Under the pieces are notes generated by a model. That model saw only the letters and a program-made list of their open reading frames with translations, did not search any database and had not been told where the DNA came from. Below, in pieces: positions 40,301-54,037 of a DNA stretch of 64,000 nucleotides. The position numbers and the translations under genes were made by a program. Origin of the DNA: Nemertoderma westbladi (taxonomy: Eukaryota; Xenacoelomorpha; Nemertodermatida; Nemertodermatidae). The stretch lies in assembly GCA_032718475.1 (NCBI GenBank), contig JAUCBJ010002311.1, positions 1 through 64,000 on the forward strand. The letters run 5' to 3'. Position 1 is the first letter of the stretch. Each line of letters starts with the position of its first letter.

Positions 40301-42436
40301 GGAATGGTTGCTGGAACTGGGGAAGGTGGAATGGTTGTTGGAACTGGGGAAGGTGGAGTGGTTGTTGGAACTGGGGAAGGTGGAATGGTTGTTGGAACTG
40401 GGGAAGGTGGAATGGTTGTTGGCACTGGGGAAGGTGGAATGGTTGCTGGAACTGGGGAAGGTGGAATGGTTGTTGAAACTGGTAAAGGTGGGATGGTTGT
40501 TGGAACTGGGAAAGTGGAGTGGTTGTTGGAACTGGGGAAGGTGGAGTGGTTGTTGGAACTGGGAAAGGTGGAATGGTTGCTGGAACTGGGGAAGGTGGAA
40601 TGGTTGTTGGAACTGGGGAAGGTGGAGTGGTTGTTGGAACTGGGGAAGGTGGAGTGGTTGTTGGAACTGGGGAAGGTGAAGTGGTTGTTGGAACTGGGGA
40701 AGGTGGAATGGTTGTTGGAACTGGGGAAGGTGGAGTGGTTGTTGGAACTGGGGAAGGTGGAGTGGTTGTTGGAACTGGGGAAGGTGGAGTGGTTGTTGGA
40801 ACTGGGGAAGGTGGAATGGTTGTTGGAATTGGGGAAAGTGGAGTGGTTGTTGGAACTGGGGAAAGTGGAATGGTTGTTGGAACTGGGGAAGGTGGAGATG
40901 TGGTTGGAACTGGGGATGGTGGAATGGTTGTTAGAACTGGGGATGGAGGCGATGGGGTTGGAACGGGGGAAGGTGGAGATGTGGTTGGAACTGGCGATGG
41001 TGGAGATGTGGTTGGAACTGGGGATGGTGGAGATGTGGTTGGAACTGGGGATGGTGGAATGGTGGTTGGCACGGGGGAAGGTGGAATGGTTGTTGGAACT
41101 GGGGAAGGTGGAATGGTTGCTGGAACTGGGGAAGGTGGAATGGTTGTTGGAACTGGGGAAGGTGGAATGGTTGTTGGAACTGGGGAAAGTGGAATGGTTG
41201 TTGGAACTGGGGAAAGTGGAATGCTTGTTGGTACTGGGGGATGGTGGAATGGTTGTTGGAACTGGGGAAAGTGGAATGGTTGTTGGAACTGGGGAAGGTG
41301 GAGATGTGGTTGGAACTGGGGATGGTGGAATGGTTGTTGGAACTGGCGATGGTGGAGATGTGGTTGGAACTGGGGATGGTGGAGATGTGGTTGGAACTGG
41401 GGATGGTGGAGATGTGGTTGGAACTGGGGGAGGTGGAGATGTGGTTGGAACTGGCGATGGTGGAGATGTGGTTGGAACTGGGGATGGTGGAGATGTGGTT
41501 GGAACTGGGGGAGGTGGAGATGTGGTTGGAACTGGCGATGGTGGAGATGTGGTTGGAACTGGGTGAGGTGGAGATGTGGTTGGAACTGGCGATGGTGGAG
41601 ATGTGGTTGGAACTGGGGATGGTGGAGATGTGGTTGGAACTGGGGATGGTGGAGATGTGGTTGGAACTGGGGGAGGTGGAGATGTGGTTGGAACTGGCGA
41701 TGGTGGAGATGTGGTTGGAACTGGGGATGGTGGAGATGTGGTTGGAACTGGGGATGGTGGAGATGTGGTTGGAACTGGGGGAGGTGGAGATGTGGTTGGA
41801 ACTGGGGATGGTGGAGATGTGGTTGGAACTGGGGATGGTGGAGATGTGGTTGGAACTGGGGATGGTGGGGATGTGGTTGGAACTGGGGATGGTGGAGATG
41901 TGGTTGGAACTGGGGATGGTGGAGATGTGGTTGGAACTGGGGATGGTGGAGATGTGGTTGGAACTGGGGGAGGTGGAGATGTGGTTGGAACTGGCGATGG
42001 TGGAGATGTGGTTGGAACTGGGGATGGTGGAGATGTGGTTGGAACTGGGGATGGTGGAGATGTGGTTGGAACTGGGGAAGGTGGAGTGGTTGTTGGAACT
42101 GGGGAAGGTGGAATGGTTGTTGGAACTGGGGAAGGTGGAATGGTTGTTGGAACTGGGGAAGGTGGAATGGTTGCTGGAACTGGGGAAGGTGGAATGGTTG
42201 TTGGAACTGGGGAAGGTGGAGTGGTTGTTGGAACTGGGGAAGGTGGAATGGTTGTTGGAACTGGGGAAGATGGAGATGTGGTTGGAACTGGGGAAGGAGG
42301 AGATGTGGTTGGAACGGGGGAAGGTGGAGATGTGGTTGGAACTGGGGATGGTGGAGATGTGGTTGGAACTGGGGATGGTGGAGATGTGGTTGGAACTGGG
42401 GGTGGTGGAGTGGTTGTTGGAACTGGGGATGGTGGT
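28320..42436. repeat. 14-kb minisatellite, 27-bp unit (with 25-bp variants)
   Basis: The basic unit is ggaactggggaaggtgg plus aatggttgtt. A 25-bp variant (ggggagtgg in place of ggggaaggtgg) is common in the first 5 kb and around 34.4-35.6 kb. A ggagatgtggttgg variant dominates about 33.2-34.3 kb and 40.9-42.4 kb. Because 27 is divisible by three and the unit lacks stops, all frames on both strands stay open for long distances (over 4000 codons on the reverse strand). These giant frames are a by-product of the repeat. The + strand is extremely G-rich with runs of four G. Confidence 0.95.
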
Positions 42437-42917
42437 TAAATAAATACCTTTCTTTACTTTTTGTATTTATTTGGGAAGGAATTAATTTTAGTCACCTCAT
42501 CATTGATCATTTTGACTTCTTGTTGACATGGCAATACACCCCAACTCCAGCAAGCTCTAAACTAATAATACGTGATACAAAATGCTCTACAAAACATGCT
42601 GGCAGAACAAAAAATCACTGTTTTATACTAGTTTCTCTGAAACCAGAACCATTGGTTAAACACCCTATCTCCAACAAATCAGCTTACATTGAATGGCAAA
42701 ACACCCTATAATTTTATTTCATCACTTTAATCCCTTTTTCGTCATCTCTCACCATCTATTCTATTAAAAAAATCTAAGTTAGCCTGTTAAGTTCCCTTAG
42801 GAACCATTATCAGCGATTTCTCACAATGTCTTCAATGTTGAATTAGGGGAAACGCGTTTATGTTAATATCTCAAAATGTGTTTTTTTAGGATAGGGTGTA
42901 TTGCCAAACAACGGCAG

Positions 42918-45677
<2,760 letters not shown>

Positions 45678-45872
45678 AGGACAATTGCCCCCCGGACAAT
45701 TGCTACCTGGACAATTTCCCCCCGGACAATTGCCCCCCGGCCAATTGCCCCCCTGACAATTGCCCCCCGGCCAATTGCCCCCCTGACAATTGCCCCCCGG
45801 CCAATTGCCCCCCTGACAATTGCCCCCCGGCCAATTGCCCCCCTGACAATTGCCCCCCGGACAATTGCCCCC
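45678..45872. repeat. CAATTGCCCCC tandem repeat, about 11 half-units
   Basis: Alternating ggacaattgccccc, ggccaattgccccc and tgacaattgccccc, 17 bp each, forming a 34-bp composite unit. The left edge aggacaattgcccc recurs inverted at 57352-57397. Confidence 0.9.
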
Positions 45873-46301
45873 CAATTATTTATACCCGCCATTAAACAAT
45901 AATTTTATATAGCTAAATCCGCTCTATAGTTAATAAATCGTGCATATTTTTGAGAAATGGTGAACAAATCAAATTGTTCTAGAAAAAAATCTTGGATTTT
46001 TTAAAAAGCAAAAAAATGTAAGTTTAAAGTGTTGATCAAGGTTAATATTACTTGAGTTTCGTAAAACTATAGTAGCCTAGTGAATATAGTGATAGATCTA
46101 GAACAAATTGTATATATGTATCTCGGTATAATTTATTATTGTCACTCGCTGTGCTCGCTCTACCAAATATAATTCCAACAAGTAAGCTTACATGCTTGCA
46201 TACTTATATTGTTTGCATAATTACATACTTTATAGAATTCATAATTGCATATTCATTATTGGTTCACGGTCCTTGACATAGGTGACCATTATTACCGTAA
46301 T
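45873..46301. other. AT-rich intron sequence, nothing recognised
   Basis: No open frame or known repeat recognised. Confidence 0.5.
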
Positions 46302-46347
46302 GTGTGTGTGTGTGTGTGTTAGTGTGTGTGTGTGTGTGTGTGTGTGT
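46302..46347. repeat. GT dinucleotide microsatellite
   Basis: About 22 GT units with one ttag interruption. The surrounding sequence (46260-46570) looks like an interspersed repeat but I could not assign it. Confidence 0.9.
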
Positions 46348-46679
46348 CCAGAGCGATATCTCAGTTATTTATTAATCAATCGAAACAAAATTTGGACAAA
46401 AGTTAGATATAGGGATGGCGAAGGCTCATACAAAAAATTGGGTGTCGAGATGGTATTTGTGCGATGTGAGCGCTATATTTGCGTGTTTTCGCATGGTTTA
46501 GGAAAAAGCTATCTTGTCATAGGGAACGCAATGAATGATTCTGATATTTGGCATGGAGGTACCTGAATTATTTGTAAATCGATTAACGGAGGCCGATTTT
46601 TAAATTTGGACCTACATTATGACCTAATTGAAGATTTAATTAAGGTAATTAATTAGCACTGCTAGTACTGTCTGATTGT

Positions 46680-47200
46680 CTGCCTGTAGTAGGCATACCG
46701 GACCGGTACTACCTGACCACTGTAGGCCTATCTGCCTATCTTCATACTGTCATAGGTCAGTACAGCAGTAGGTCCTAGCCTAGCCCTAGCAGTAAATATA
46801 ATATTTCGCCATGTTCGCAGGCGACTTCGCACTGACTACCAGTAGGCCTATGCAGCTATGCTATGAGATTAACCGTCCAGTCGTTCAGATGCATATGGTA
46901 CCGGTACTGGAACGGGTTACGGTTTAATCCTGCATTTGTCAATTACGACAATACCGGTACGACTTTGAGTACCGCTGTACCGGTACGCGGTAGCCTACCG
47001 TTACCGGTTGACCGGTAGGCGTAGGCGGTAGACCTACGGTGCGATGGTAGCCAGCCGGTAGGTGGTAGGCTTACCGTACCAGTATAAATGTTGGCGGATG
47101 GCGGGATGACGTCGTGTGGCGCGTAATTACTTACCGGTTGCCGGTAGACGCCTACCCAACTCGTAACTGGTGGTCGTGGTCGTGGTGGGATGAGCACAGG
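46680..47200. repeat. Region dense in ACCGGT palindromic words
   Basis: Many copies of accggtac, ggtaccggt and taggcctac occur irregularly. No fixed period and no credible gene; the short open frame on the reverse strand at 46943-47197 is compositional. Confidence 0.45.
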
Positions 47201-47485
47201 AGCATGAGGTCGCCTACGATGGGAACAAGTGAAAAGGAAACATAGGCCTACCCGAACGAAAACGTATTATTATTGTACTGATTAAGTAGGAGGACCGTGA
47301 ACCTTCCAGGCTTGCCAGCTTGTTATATTTATTATTATCATTACGCCCCCAAGCGAGGCAACTGGGAAATTTAATCATTATTTCAATAAATAGGAACTAC
47401 ACACATGAATCGATAATAAAATTGAAAATTAATTATCTAAAGGGATTAATGTTATATTATTGTAAAATAAGGCCACACTGAAAAA
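47201..47485. other. AT-rich sequence, nothing recognised
   Basis: No gene or clear repeat. Confidence 0.4.
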
Positions 47486-47985
47486 ACACCGAGACATGGA
47501 AAATATCGAGTGTAAAAATAACCCGAGTAAATATATCGAGTGTTGAAAATATCGAAAATATATGAAAATATCGATAATATCGCGAGTTCAAAAAAAATAT
47601 CAAATCGAGAGCAAAAATATCGAGAACAAAAACACCGAGAGCAAAAAATATCGAGAGTAAAAACATCGAGAGTAAAATATATCGAGAGTAAAAAAAAAAT
47701 ATCGTGAGTAAAAATATCGAGAGCAAAAATATCGAGAACAAAAACACCGAGAGCAAAAAATACCGAGAGTAAAAACATCGAGAGTAAAATATATCGAGAG
47801 TAAAAAAAAAAAATATCGCGAGTAAAAATATCGAGAGCAAAAATATCGAGAGTAAAAACAACGAGAGTAAAAAATATCGAGAGTAAAAATATTGTGAGTA
47901 AAAATATCGAGAGTAAAAATATCGAGAGTAAAAATATCGAGAGTAAAATATCGAGAGTAAGAAAATATCGAGACTAAAATAGGAA
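47486..47985. repeat. AT-rich tandem repeat, 16-18 bp unit
   Basis: The unit is close to aaaaatatcgagagtaa, with many length variants. A larger block of about 110 bp is duplicated (around 47610-47700 and 47720-47810). The open frames on the reverse strand here are repeat artefacts. Confidence 0.9.
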
Positions 47986-48010
47986 CATGCTAAATTATAA
48001 AATAAATAGA

Positions 48011-48766
48011 TTAAACGTTTGCTAGGGTTGCGAGAGATGGGGCAGATGAACAGACCAAGATATGGAATTTATCTGTAATGGGCGAGTGACAGAATTTACA
48101 GGCACATGAATCGGATAAAGAGTGGAAAGGGCGTTGGTCCAGGCAGAGTTTATGGTGGAACCCGTGCGCTGTCGTCCGACAGAGTTTATTTTGGAACCCG
48201 TGCGCTGTCGTCCGACAGAGTTTATGGTGGAACCTGTGCGCTGTCGTCCGACAGAGTTTATGGTGGAACCCGTGCGTTGTCGTCCGACAGAGCACATGGC
48301 GGTTCCTTTGTCCGGCTGATCTCCAGGTGGTAGGCTGGGCCTCGGATGAAACCTTCGCTAATAAAGTGGTTCTGGCGATCGGCTCTAAAAGCCTTATAAG
48401 ATTGCACCACGTCTTTGTCGAAAATATTATTGTGTTTAGATAGGATGCATTCCACTAGAGTTCTTTCTCCCATAGGATTATGTGCTAAAGTTGAGGAGGC
48501 ATTGGTGGGAAGACCTAGCATTTTCTTTAAAAAGGACGATTTAATTTTATCAAGCTCTTTTAGATTATTTAGTTTTAAAAACTTGATGTAATATATGATG
48601 TGATGGCATATAGAGCTTTCGGGGCGATTTTACCGTTAAATATTTTGAGAGTGGTATCAACAGATAAAAGAGGTAAATAGCTAAGTGAACCTATTATACT
48701 GTAGCAATCACGTTTTTTTCTGTCTATATGTCTGCTAAAACTGAGATAAGATTGCACTGTTAAACC
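48011..48766 (-). pseudogene. CR1-like LINE C-terminal region, broken
   Basis: After the RT frame stops at 48767, homologous-looking sequence goes on in shifted frames: SYLSFSRHIDRKKRDCYSII, then ALYAITSY, and at the end CKFCHSPITDKFHILVC, a C-x2-C-x8-H-x4-C zinc knuckle typical of LINE C-termini. The stop is at 48011. Several frameshifts and an internal 36-bp tandem duplication show decay. Confidence 0.6.
48140..48293. repeat. 36-bp tandem repeat, about 4 copies
   Basis: Units contain gacagagtttatggtggaac and ccgtgcgctgtcgtcc. The repeat is embedded in the C-terminal part of the CR1-like LINE. Confidence 0.9.
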
Positions 48767-50150
48767 TCATGTTAAACCGTCATAGGAATTTTCAATTTTG
48801 ACAATATCACCACCGAAATAAAATACATCGCTGTTATTTAATCGGCCACCTTTCCTAAATTTTACCATTTTAGTTTTCTTAAGATTAACCATCATTCCAT
48901 TCTCCGAACACCATAAATGTACTAGGTTTAAAGCTAACTGTATGTCTGTGGCACTGTTCGAGTAAATGACTAGATCATCTGCATAAAATATAATAAAAAT
49001 AGTGTGGGCTATAGAAAGAAGTCTGTAGGCCAAATCTGCAATGAATAACAAAAATAATGTCGGAGATAAACAATCTCCCTGTAAAACACCTCTAAGCTGG
49101 CTAATAACGTTAGAGAGTCTAAGACCATCAAATATACGAATTGAGTTATTGAGAATATCGCTAATAATATTATAAACTTTCCCCTTAATACCGGAGTTGT
49201 AAATTTTATATAAAAGCTTAGCTCTAGAAACAAGGTCAAAAGCCTTTTTAAAATCAATAAAACAGGTGTATACTTTACGGTCACTGCGGGATGATGAGCT
49301 AAGTGAGTTATGTATATGAGAAAGGAATTTATCTAATGCTTGAGTTGTTGACTTTCCACGCAGAAACCCATATTGATCTGATGGGAACTGGGAAGCTAGA
49401 TTTGACATAATTATTTTGTTAAAAATCGATGTGAGAATTTTTAGAAAAACTGCTATCAAGGCAATGCCACGGTAATTGTCGGGATCCCGTCGAGACCCTT
49501 TACCTTTGAACAGAATATTAATAAAACTCAATTTCCAGGCCAAGGGTATCGATGAGCAGATCAAACACAGCTTATATAACATGGTTATTTGAATTAAAAA
49601 GAATGGCAGTAGATCCTTAAGGTGTTCATAAAAGAACCCGTCCTGCCCGGAAGCTTTCTTGTTTTTCAAATGTTTTATAGAGTCCACAACTTCTTCTTTG
49701 GTGATTGGTTCATCATACCATTCATGGTCGGAAAGCTCCTCAGCGGATGGCACGGGAGGGTCCGGACAACCCACTGGCGTATTCGCTGTACCGAGCAGAG
49801 ATTGAAAGTGAGACTCCAGTCGATTGGCTTCGATCGGGGCTGCAGTGTTATTTGTATCTTTGAATAGAGACCAAGGGTCAACCTCTGCCTTGTCGAGACG
49901 GTTCAGAATCTTCAAATCATTATGAGAGCGTTGTTTCTTTTTAATCAGGTTTTTGTAACTTTTCCTTGAGTTCCAATATTGGCTGGCGGAATCTAACGAG
50001 ATATGGCAATTTCGCATTAAAGAGATCAGTTCCTTTTTGGCTCGAACACAGTCGGTGTTGAACCATGGTTTATTTCTCCCTTTATACGGCTGTTTCACAT
50101 TGATGGAGTCTGACATGGCTTCTGTGGGCGTATCTACTATTGCTGCGAGG
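48767..50150 (-). pseudogene. CR1/Jockey-like LINE reverse transcriptase
   Basis: About 460 open codons. RT domain: KPWFNTDCVRAKKEL linker, KNKKASGQDGF, FKGKGSRRDPDNYRGIAL, QYGFLRGKSTTQAL, CFIDFKKAFDLVSR, RGVLQGDCLSPTLFLLF and the catalytic FYADDLVIYS. The domain itself looks intact, but the element has lost continuity with its endonuclease through the gypsy insertion and is broken after the thumb region, so it cannot be autonomous. Confidence 0.85.
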
Positions 50151-50159
50151 CAGCAGACG

Positions 50160-50360
50160 AACAAAACCTTTGTCTGGAGCAGATACTGTAATCATATATA
50201 ATAGGGTCCTCTGAGGACCAGTCAGGGCATGCAGTAAGTAGCCTAGATAAACTGGTGGTACTGACTGACTAACACCGACATACTGACTGTCCAACACCGG
50301 TAGGTCTCTCTCATCTCGTCCAAGGATATCCATGGGGCGAGCCATATATTATCACCACAC
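50160..50360 (-). mobile_element. Probable 3' LTR of the gypsy element
   Basis: On the reverse strand a polypurine tract aagggggtg precedes TGTGGTGATAATATATGG at 50360, a good LTR start. The LTR must end before LINE coding sequence resumes at about 50150. The exact end (a CA) is uncertain and there is no second LTR for comparison. Confidence 0.5.
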
Positions 50361-50418
50361 CCCCTTACGAGCTCGGATTAGCCGTCTGAGGCGGTGCCAA
50401 GCTATCAACAGTTCTGTC

Positions 50419-51536
50419 CTACAGTCTGTCGGGTGGCTGAGGCGTCCGTTTTGGATACCTCGAAACTGAACGTTTGTCGAAGGTCTGAGTTTCCACTAGG
50501 GGTTCACTCCAGCGCAGTTTCTTTGTGGGTGTGGGTCCCGTTGGGGCCGCGTCCGGTGGCGGAGGGCCCGTTGGTGTCGCCTGGTGGGCGGTGTCCGGGA
50601 TTAGGAAGTGTTGGTTCCGGACAAGGGTGCGTCCGGACGGCATCCGGACTGTATACTTCCAGTGGGAACCAGTCTCTACGACGGTTCCAGCGCAATCCCA
50701 TCGCTTGGTGGTCGGGTGTTGAACCCTTACCCGGGCGCCTACTGTGAGAGGTTCCAAATCTTTGGCACCGCGGTTGTACTGGGTGGTCCGGGCCGATTTG
50801 ATGGCTGGCGCCACCCGGTCTAGCTCCGTCCGGGTCTCTTGTATTGTCCGGGCGAAGGCGGTGTGGTGAGCTGGGACACGCGTCCGCATTGGGTGTCCGA
50901 AGACAATGTCCACTGGGGAAGAGCCCTCTCCCTGGGGCTGTTGTGAAGTTCCAGGAGCCCCTCCAGGAACACTTCGGACGTAGTAGAGCCCCCAGTCTTT
51001 ACCAGAAGGCTCTTCAGGGCCTTTACCGCCGACTCGGCGTGCCCGTTACTCTGGGGGTATTCCGGCGACGACGTGACCGGTGTGACCCCCCATTCCTTCA
51101 GGAATTTCGTCGTCGCTGCCGCGGTGAATGGGGTCCCGCCGTCCGAGCGAAAGCGGGTCGGCACCCCGTACCAGATGAACCAGTCCCGCAGGGCGGTGAT
51201 TGTCCGGTTGGCAGTGGGTGGGGCGGAAAACGAGTACACTTCCAGCCATCCGGAATATCGGTCGGCGGCGGCCAGGAAGTGCTTCGCCCCAAGGGAGAAG
51301 AAGTCCCCCGAAACGTCCTCGAAGGGTCGAGTGGGTGGAGGTTCCGACTGGAACGACTCCTTTGTCTGGCTCGATCGGCCAGTCAGACATTCGCTGCAAG
51401 CGCCCACGGTTGTCCGGACATCATTAGTTATGCCCGTAGACACACTGCCGGGCATGTCGTAGCGTCTTCTCCACCCCCTGGTGCGAGGCGTGGAGGCGCG
51501 TAAGGGTTGATTTCCGCGACGCTGTGGGGACCACAA
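50419..51536 (-). pseudogene. Gypsy integrase core and C-terminus, frameshifted
   Basis: The core has GACSECL (end of the HHCC zinc finger), PFEDVSGDFF, FLAAADRYSGW and FRSDGG, and SNGHAESAVKALK: the D,D,E triad is present. Near 50905 the frame shifts (RERALPQW against the continuing frame DIVFGHPMRTRVP), after which LTVGARVRVQHP and a Pro-rich tail follow to the stop at 50419. It would insert element DNA into the host; in this copy it is broken. Confidence 0.8.
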
Positions 51537-52038
51537 TGCGATGGCCCAGCAGGGCCAGGTCCCCGTCCGTGGTTAACTGGTCCCGGACAGACCAGAAGAT
51601 GTTCACCGCTGGGTTTTTCCGGGTGGATTCCGGAAACCCAGCCTCGATAGCCGCGAGTAGGGCTTTGTAGTCCGGATTGTCCCGAGCTAGTCGGGCGAGT
51701 TCATAGAGGACTGAATCCGTGAGGTGGGCGGAATCGGAGCCGGTTATGTCGGCGGCGGTCTGGCGGGTGACGGCCCGGATGTACGTCGCCATTTCGCTGT
51801 CGTCCACGATGTCGTCCGGTGTCGGGTCGTTGACGGGGGCGCGGGACAACGCGTCGGCTATGGTGTGGTCCTTCCCCTTTGTCCACGTGGTGGTAAACTG
51901 GTAGGGAGCCAGTTTCGTTTTGAGCCGCTGGAGGCGCGTGTTGTCGGTCGCGTCCACCTTGTACTTATCGATGATCGTCACCAACGGCTGGTGGTCAACG
52001 ATTAGCACGCCCTGCCCTGCCCACACTGCACTGCCCAC
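51424..52038 (-). pseudogene. Gypsy RNase H end and integrase zinc-finger segment
   Basis: Encodes VDHQPLVTII and HTIADALSRAP (end of RNase H), then a linker and LHASHQGVEKTLRHARQCVYG, the HH half of the integrase zinc finger. It is shifted against both neighbours: at about 52010 by a small duplication in a gcagggcagg run, and at about 51440 where the CC half of the finger is in another frame. Confidence 0.8.
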
Positions 52039-53756
52039 ACGACGGCGAGCAGCTCGAGTTCTACCATGGCATACCGGGACTCGGTCTCAGTGGTGAACCT
52101 CGAGCCACACTCGACCAGCTTCCAGTCCTCCCTGTGAAGTTGGAGGAGGGCGTAGCCGAGACCCTTCTGCCGGGATGCGTCTGTCACTAGGCGGGTCTCC
52201 CGGGTCGTGTCGAACGGGATGAGGGCCGGCAGTGATGTCAGAGCCAGCTTGGTGGCCTCGAAGGCCCGTTCATGGTCCCCCATCCATTTGAAGGTCGCCT
52301 TAGTGCTTAGGAGGGGACGTAGCGGGGACATCGCGGCAGCGATGTCTGCTGAGAACGGAGCGAGTTGCTCCACCAGTCCGAGGAAGCTCCGGAGATCGGT
52401 GATGTTCCCAGGGCGGGGGAAGCCGGCGATCGCCTTCAGTTTCTCAGGCTCGGCCTTTATCCCAGAGGCGCCGACGAGGTACCCAGTGAACCGAACCTCG
52501 GTCTGGGCAAACTGAACCTTCCCCGGGTGTAACGTGATCCCATAGGTCCTGCACTGCTCCATAAACCTTGCGATGTTCTCCATGTGCTCCTCCATCGTAT
52601 CGTCATAGAGGAGTACATCGTCTACGACCTTGATGAGGTTAGGAAGTCCCTGGATGGCGTCGTCGCCTCGACGGTTAAACTCGTCGCCGGACGAGATCAG
52701 CCCCATCACACTACGAGTGTGACAGTATCGGCCCCAGGGAATCGCGAAGGTGGTGAGGAGTTGGGATTCCTCGTCGAGGGGAACCTGCCAGTAGCCACTG
52801 GCGGCGTCGAACACGGAGAAAATCTTTGCAGTCGTGGAGACTCCGGCGACTGCAGTCCGTGGATTCGGCATTGGGTAATAGGGGCGTTGGACCTGCGAGT
52901 TTAGGTGGCGGAGGTCCACGCAGAGTCACAGTCCTCCATTGGGTTTAGGCGCCACTGTCATCGGATGGGCCCATTCTGTATGTTCCTCGACCCGGGCGAT
53001 GACTTCCCGTCGCTCTAGCTTGTCGAGGAGTTCTTTCACCTCGTCCCGCATCGCGAACGGGACAGGTCGCGCGCCGGTGACGTGGAACGGCTTGGCCCCA
53101 TCCTTCAGCTGGATACGCATGGGCGGGCCATGCATCGTTGGAAGAGGCGCGGAGTTGTTGTCAAACACATCGCTGAACTCGCGGAGGAGATTGTCCCGGG
53201 AGCGGATCGCCGGGGACGGAGCAACAGAAGCGATGGTTCCGCGGCTGTGTAGGGGAGCCGGGAAGGTGCGCGGGAGGATGTCCAGGTCCTGGATGGCCTT
53301 CTTCGAGAGGATCAGTCCGTCGGACTCGGGAGAGATGACCAGCTCGGTGGTCGCCGTCGTCCCGCAGTAGTCGATCTCCACTGGGTACCGCCCCACGGCC
53401 GTCATGGGGAGTCGGTTGGCCACCTCGAATTTGTCGTCATCTCGAAGCGTGAGGTGGTCGTCGAGTCGCCCTCCGTACCGGAGAAACAGTCCCTGGTTGA
53501 AGACGTTGGCGGCCGCACCTCTGTCCGGGAGGGAGTGACGAACCGTCCCCTTGAGGTTCCCGATCCCGGAGTCCGTCAGGCCCACCGCGATATAAGAGAG
53601 TTTGCAGGCTGTTTCCTGATTGTTGGCAACGCTGCTAATACTCTGGTGGTGGTACACTGTGGACACCCTCTTCTTGGTGGCGGATTGGGACTGGCACATC
53701 CGCTTGATGTGCCCCGTCCTGCTACAGCGTGGCACTTGACCCCCTTTGCGGGGCAT
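52002..53756 (-). pseudogene. Gypsy protease-RT-RNase H, first duplicate
   Basis: Reading from 53756: a CCHC-like SRTGHIKRMC, a protease-like LPDRGAAANVF (the DTG motif reads DRG), then the RT N-terminus to APKPNGGL. An in-frame TGA at about 52923, most simply a CGA codon changed to TGA, interrupts it. The same frame goes on with DLRHLNSQVQRPYYPMPN, VFDAASGYWQVPL, the catalytic VVDDVLLYDD, SFLGLVEQLAPF and the RNase H start LVTDASRQKGLGYALLQ. Confidence 0.82.
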
Positions 53757-54037
53757 TCCGAGCCCCCCTCATGGGGTTCCCGGCAGCAGTTGCCGCAACT
53801 GTGGCCGCTAGAGTTCCGCCACGCGGGGTCGGGTGATGAGTTCCGTGAGCCCATCGGGATTCGGATTCCCGTGCGGGAGATAGCGGGGTTGCAGGAGACT
53901 GAGCATTCACGATTGTACGCGGAGAGTTTATTTACTGGTTTCCCGCTCGCGAGGATTGAGTTGTTCCTCTCGCTGGCTTCCACACTCTGCGCGATCCTCA
54001 CGCAGTCCTCGAGGGTCGGTTGAGGGAGAACCTTGAG
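52256..54037. repeat. 1782-bp tandem duplication inside gypsy, copy 1
   Basis: The segment from cctcgaaggcccg to ggagaaccttgag is repeated head to tail at 54038-55819. The period is 1782 bp (594 codons, so frame-preserving). Confidence 0.95.
53576..54037 (-). pseudogene. Gypsy gag C-terminus, first duplicate
   Basis: Encodes VLPQPTLEDCVRIAQSVEAS and CGNCCREPHEGGSECPAKG, a CCHC nucleocapsid knuckle. It overlaps the protease frame at its end, as expected for a gag-pol frameshift or after a lesion. Its upstream side is the duplication junction. Confidence 0.7.

Larger units (their letters stand above)
27603..42917. mobile_element. Nested DNA-transposon-like insert carrying a 14-kb minisatellite
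   Basis: It interrupts the LINE exactly between GAGCTC-TATAC and TATAC-AAGACTG. TATAC is present once in the intact copy at 12719 and twice here (27598-27602 and 42918-42922), a target-site duplication of 4-5 bp. Ends share an inverted ATACACCCTATC (27604-27616 against the complement of about 42889-42902). Copies of a GGCAAAACACCCTAT-like motif in either orientation lie in the arms at about 27607, 27735, 27773, 27801, 42530, 42657, 42692 and 42892, suggestive of transposase-binding subterminal repeats. No transposase is recognisable, so it is non-autonomous. The superfamily is not assigned. Confidence 0.75.

Noticed and set aside
28109-41072. Reverse-strand open frames of up to 4261 codons, Pro/Thr/Gln-rich
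   Set aside because: The 27-bp unit has no stop in any frame, so all frames are open. The frames switch with every 25-bp unit. No supported start codon or splice structure.
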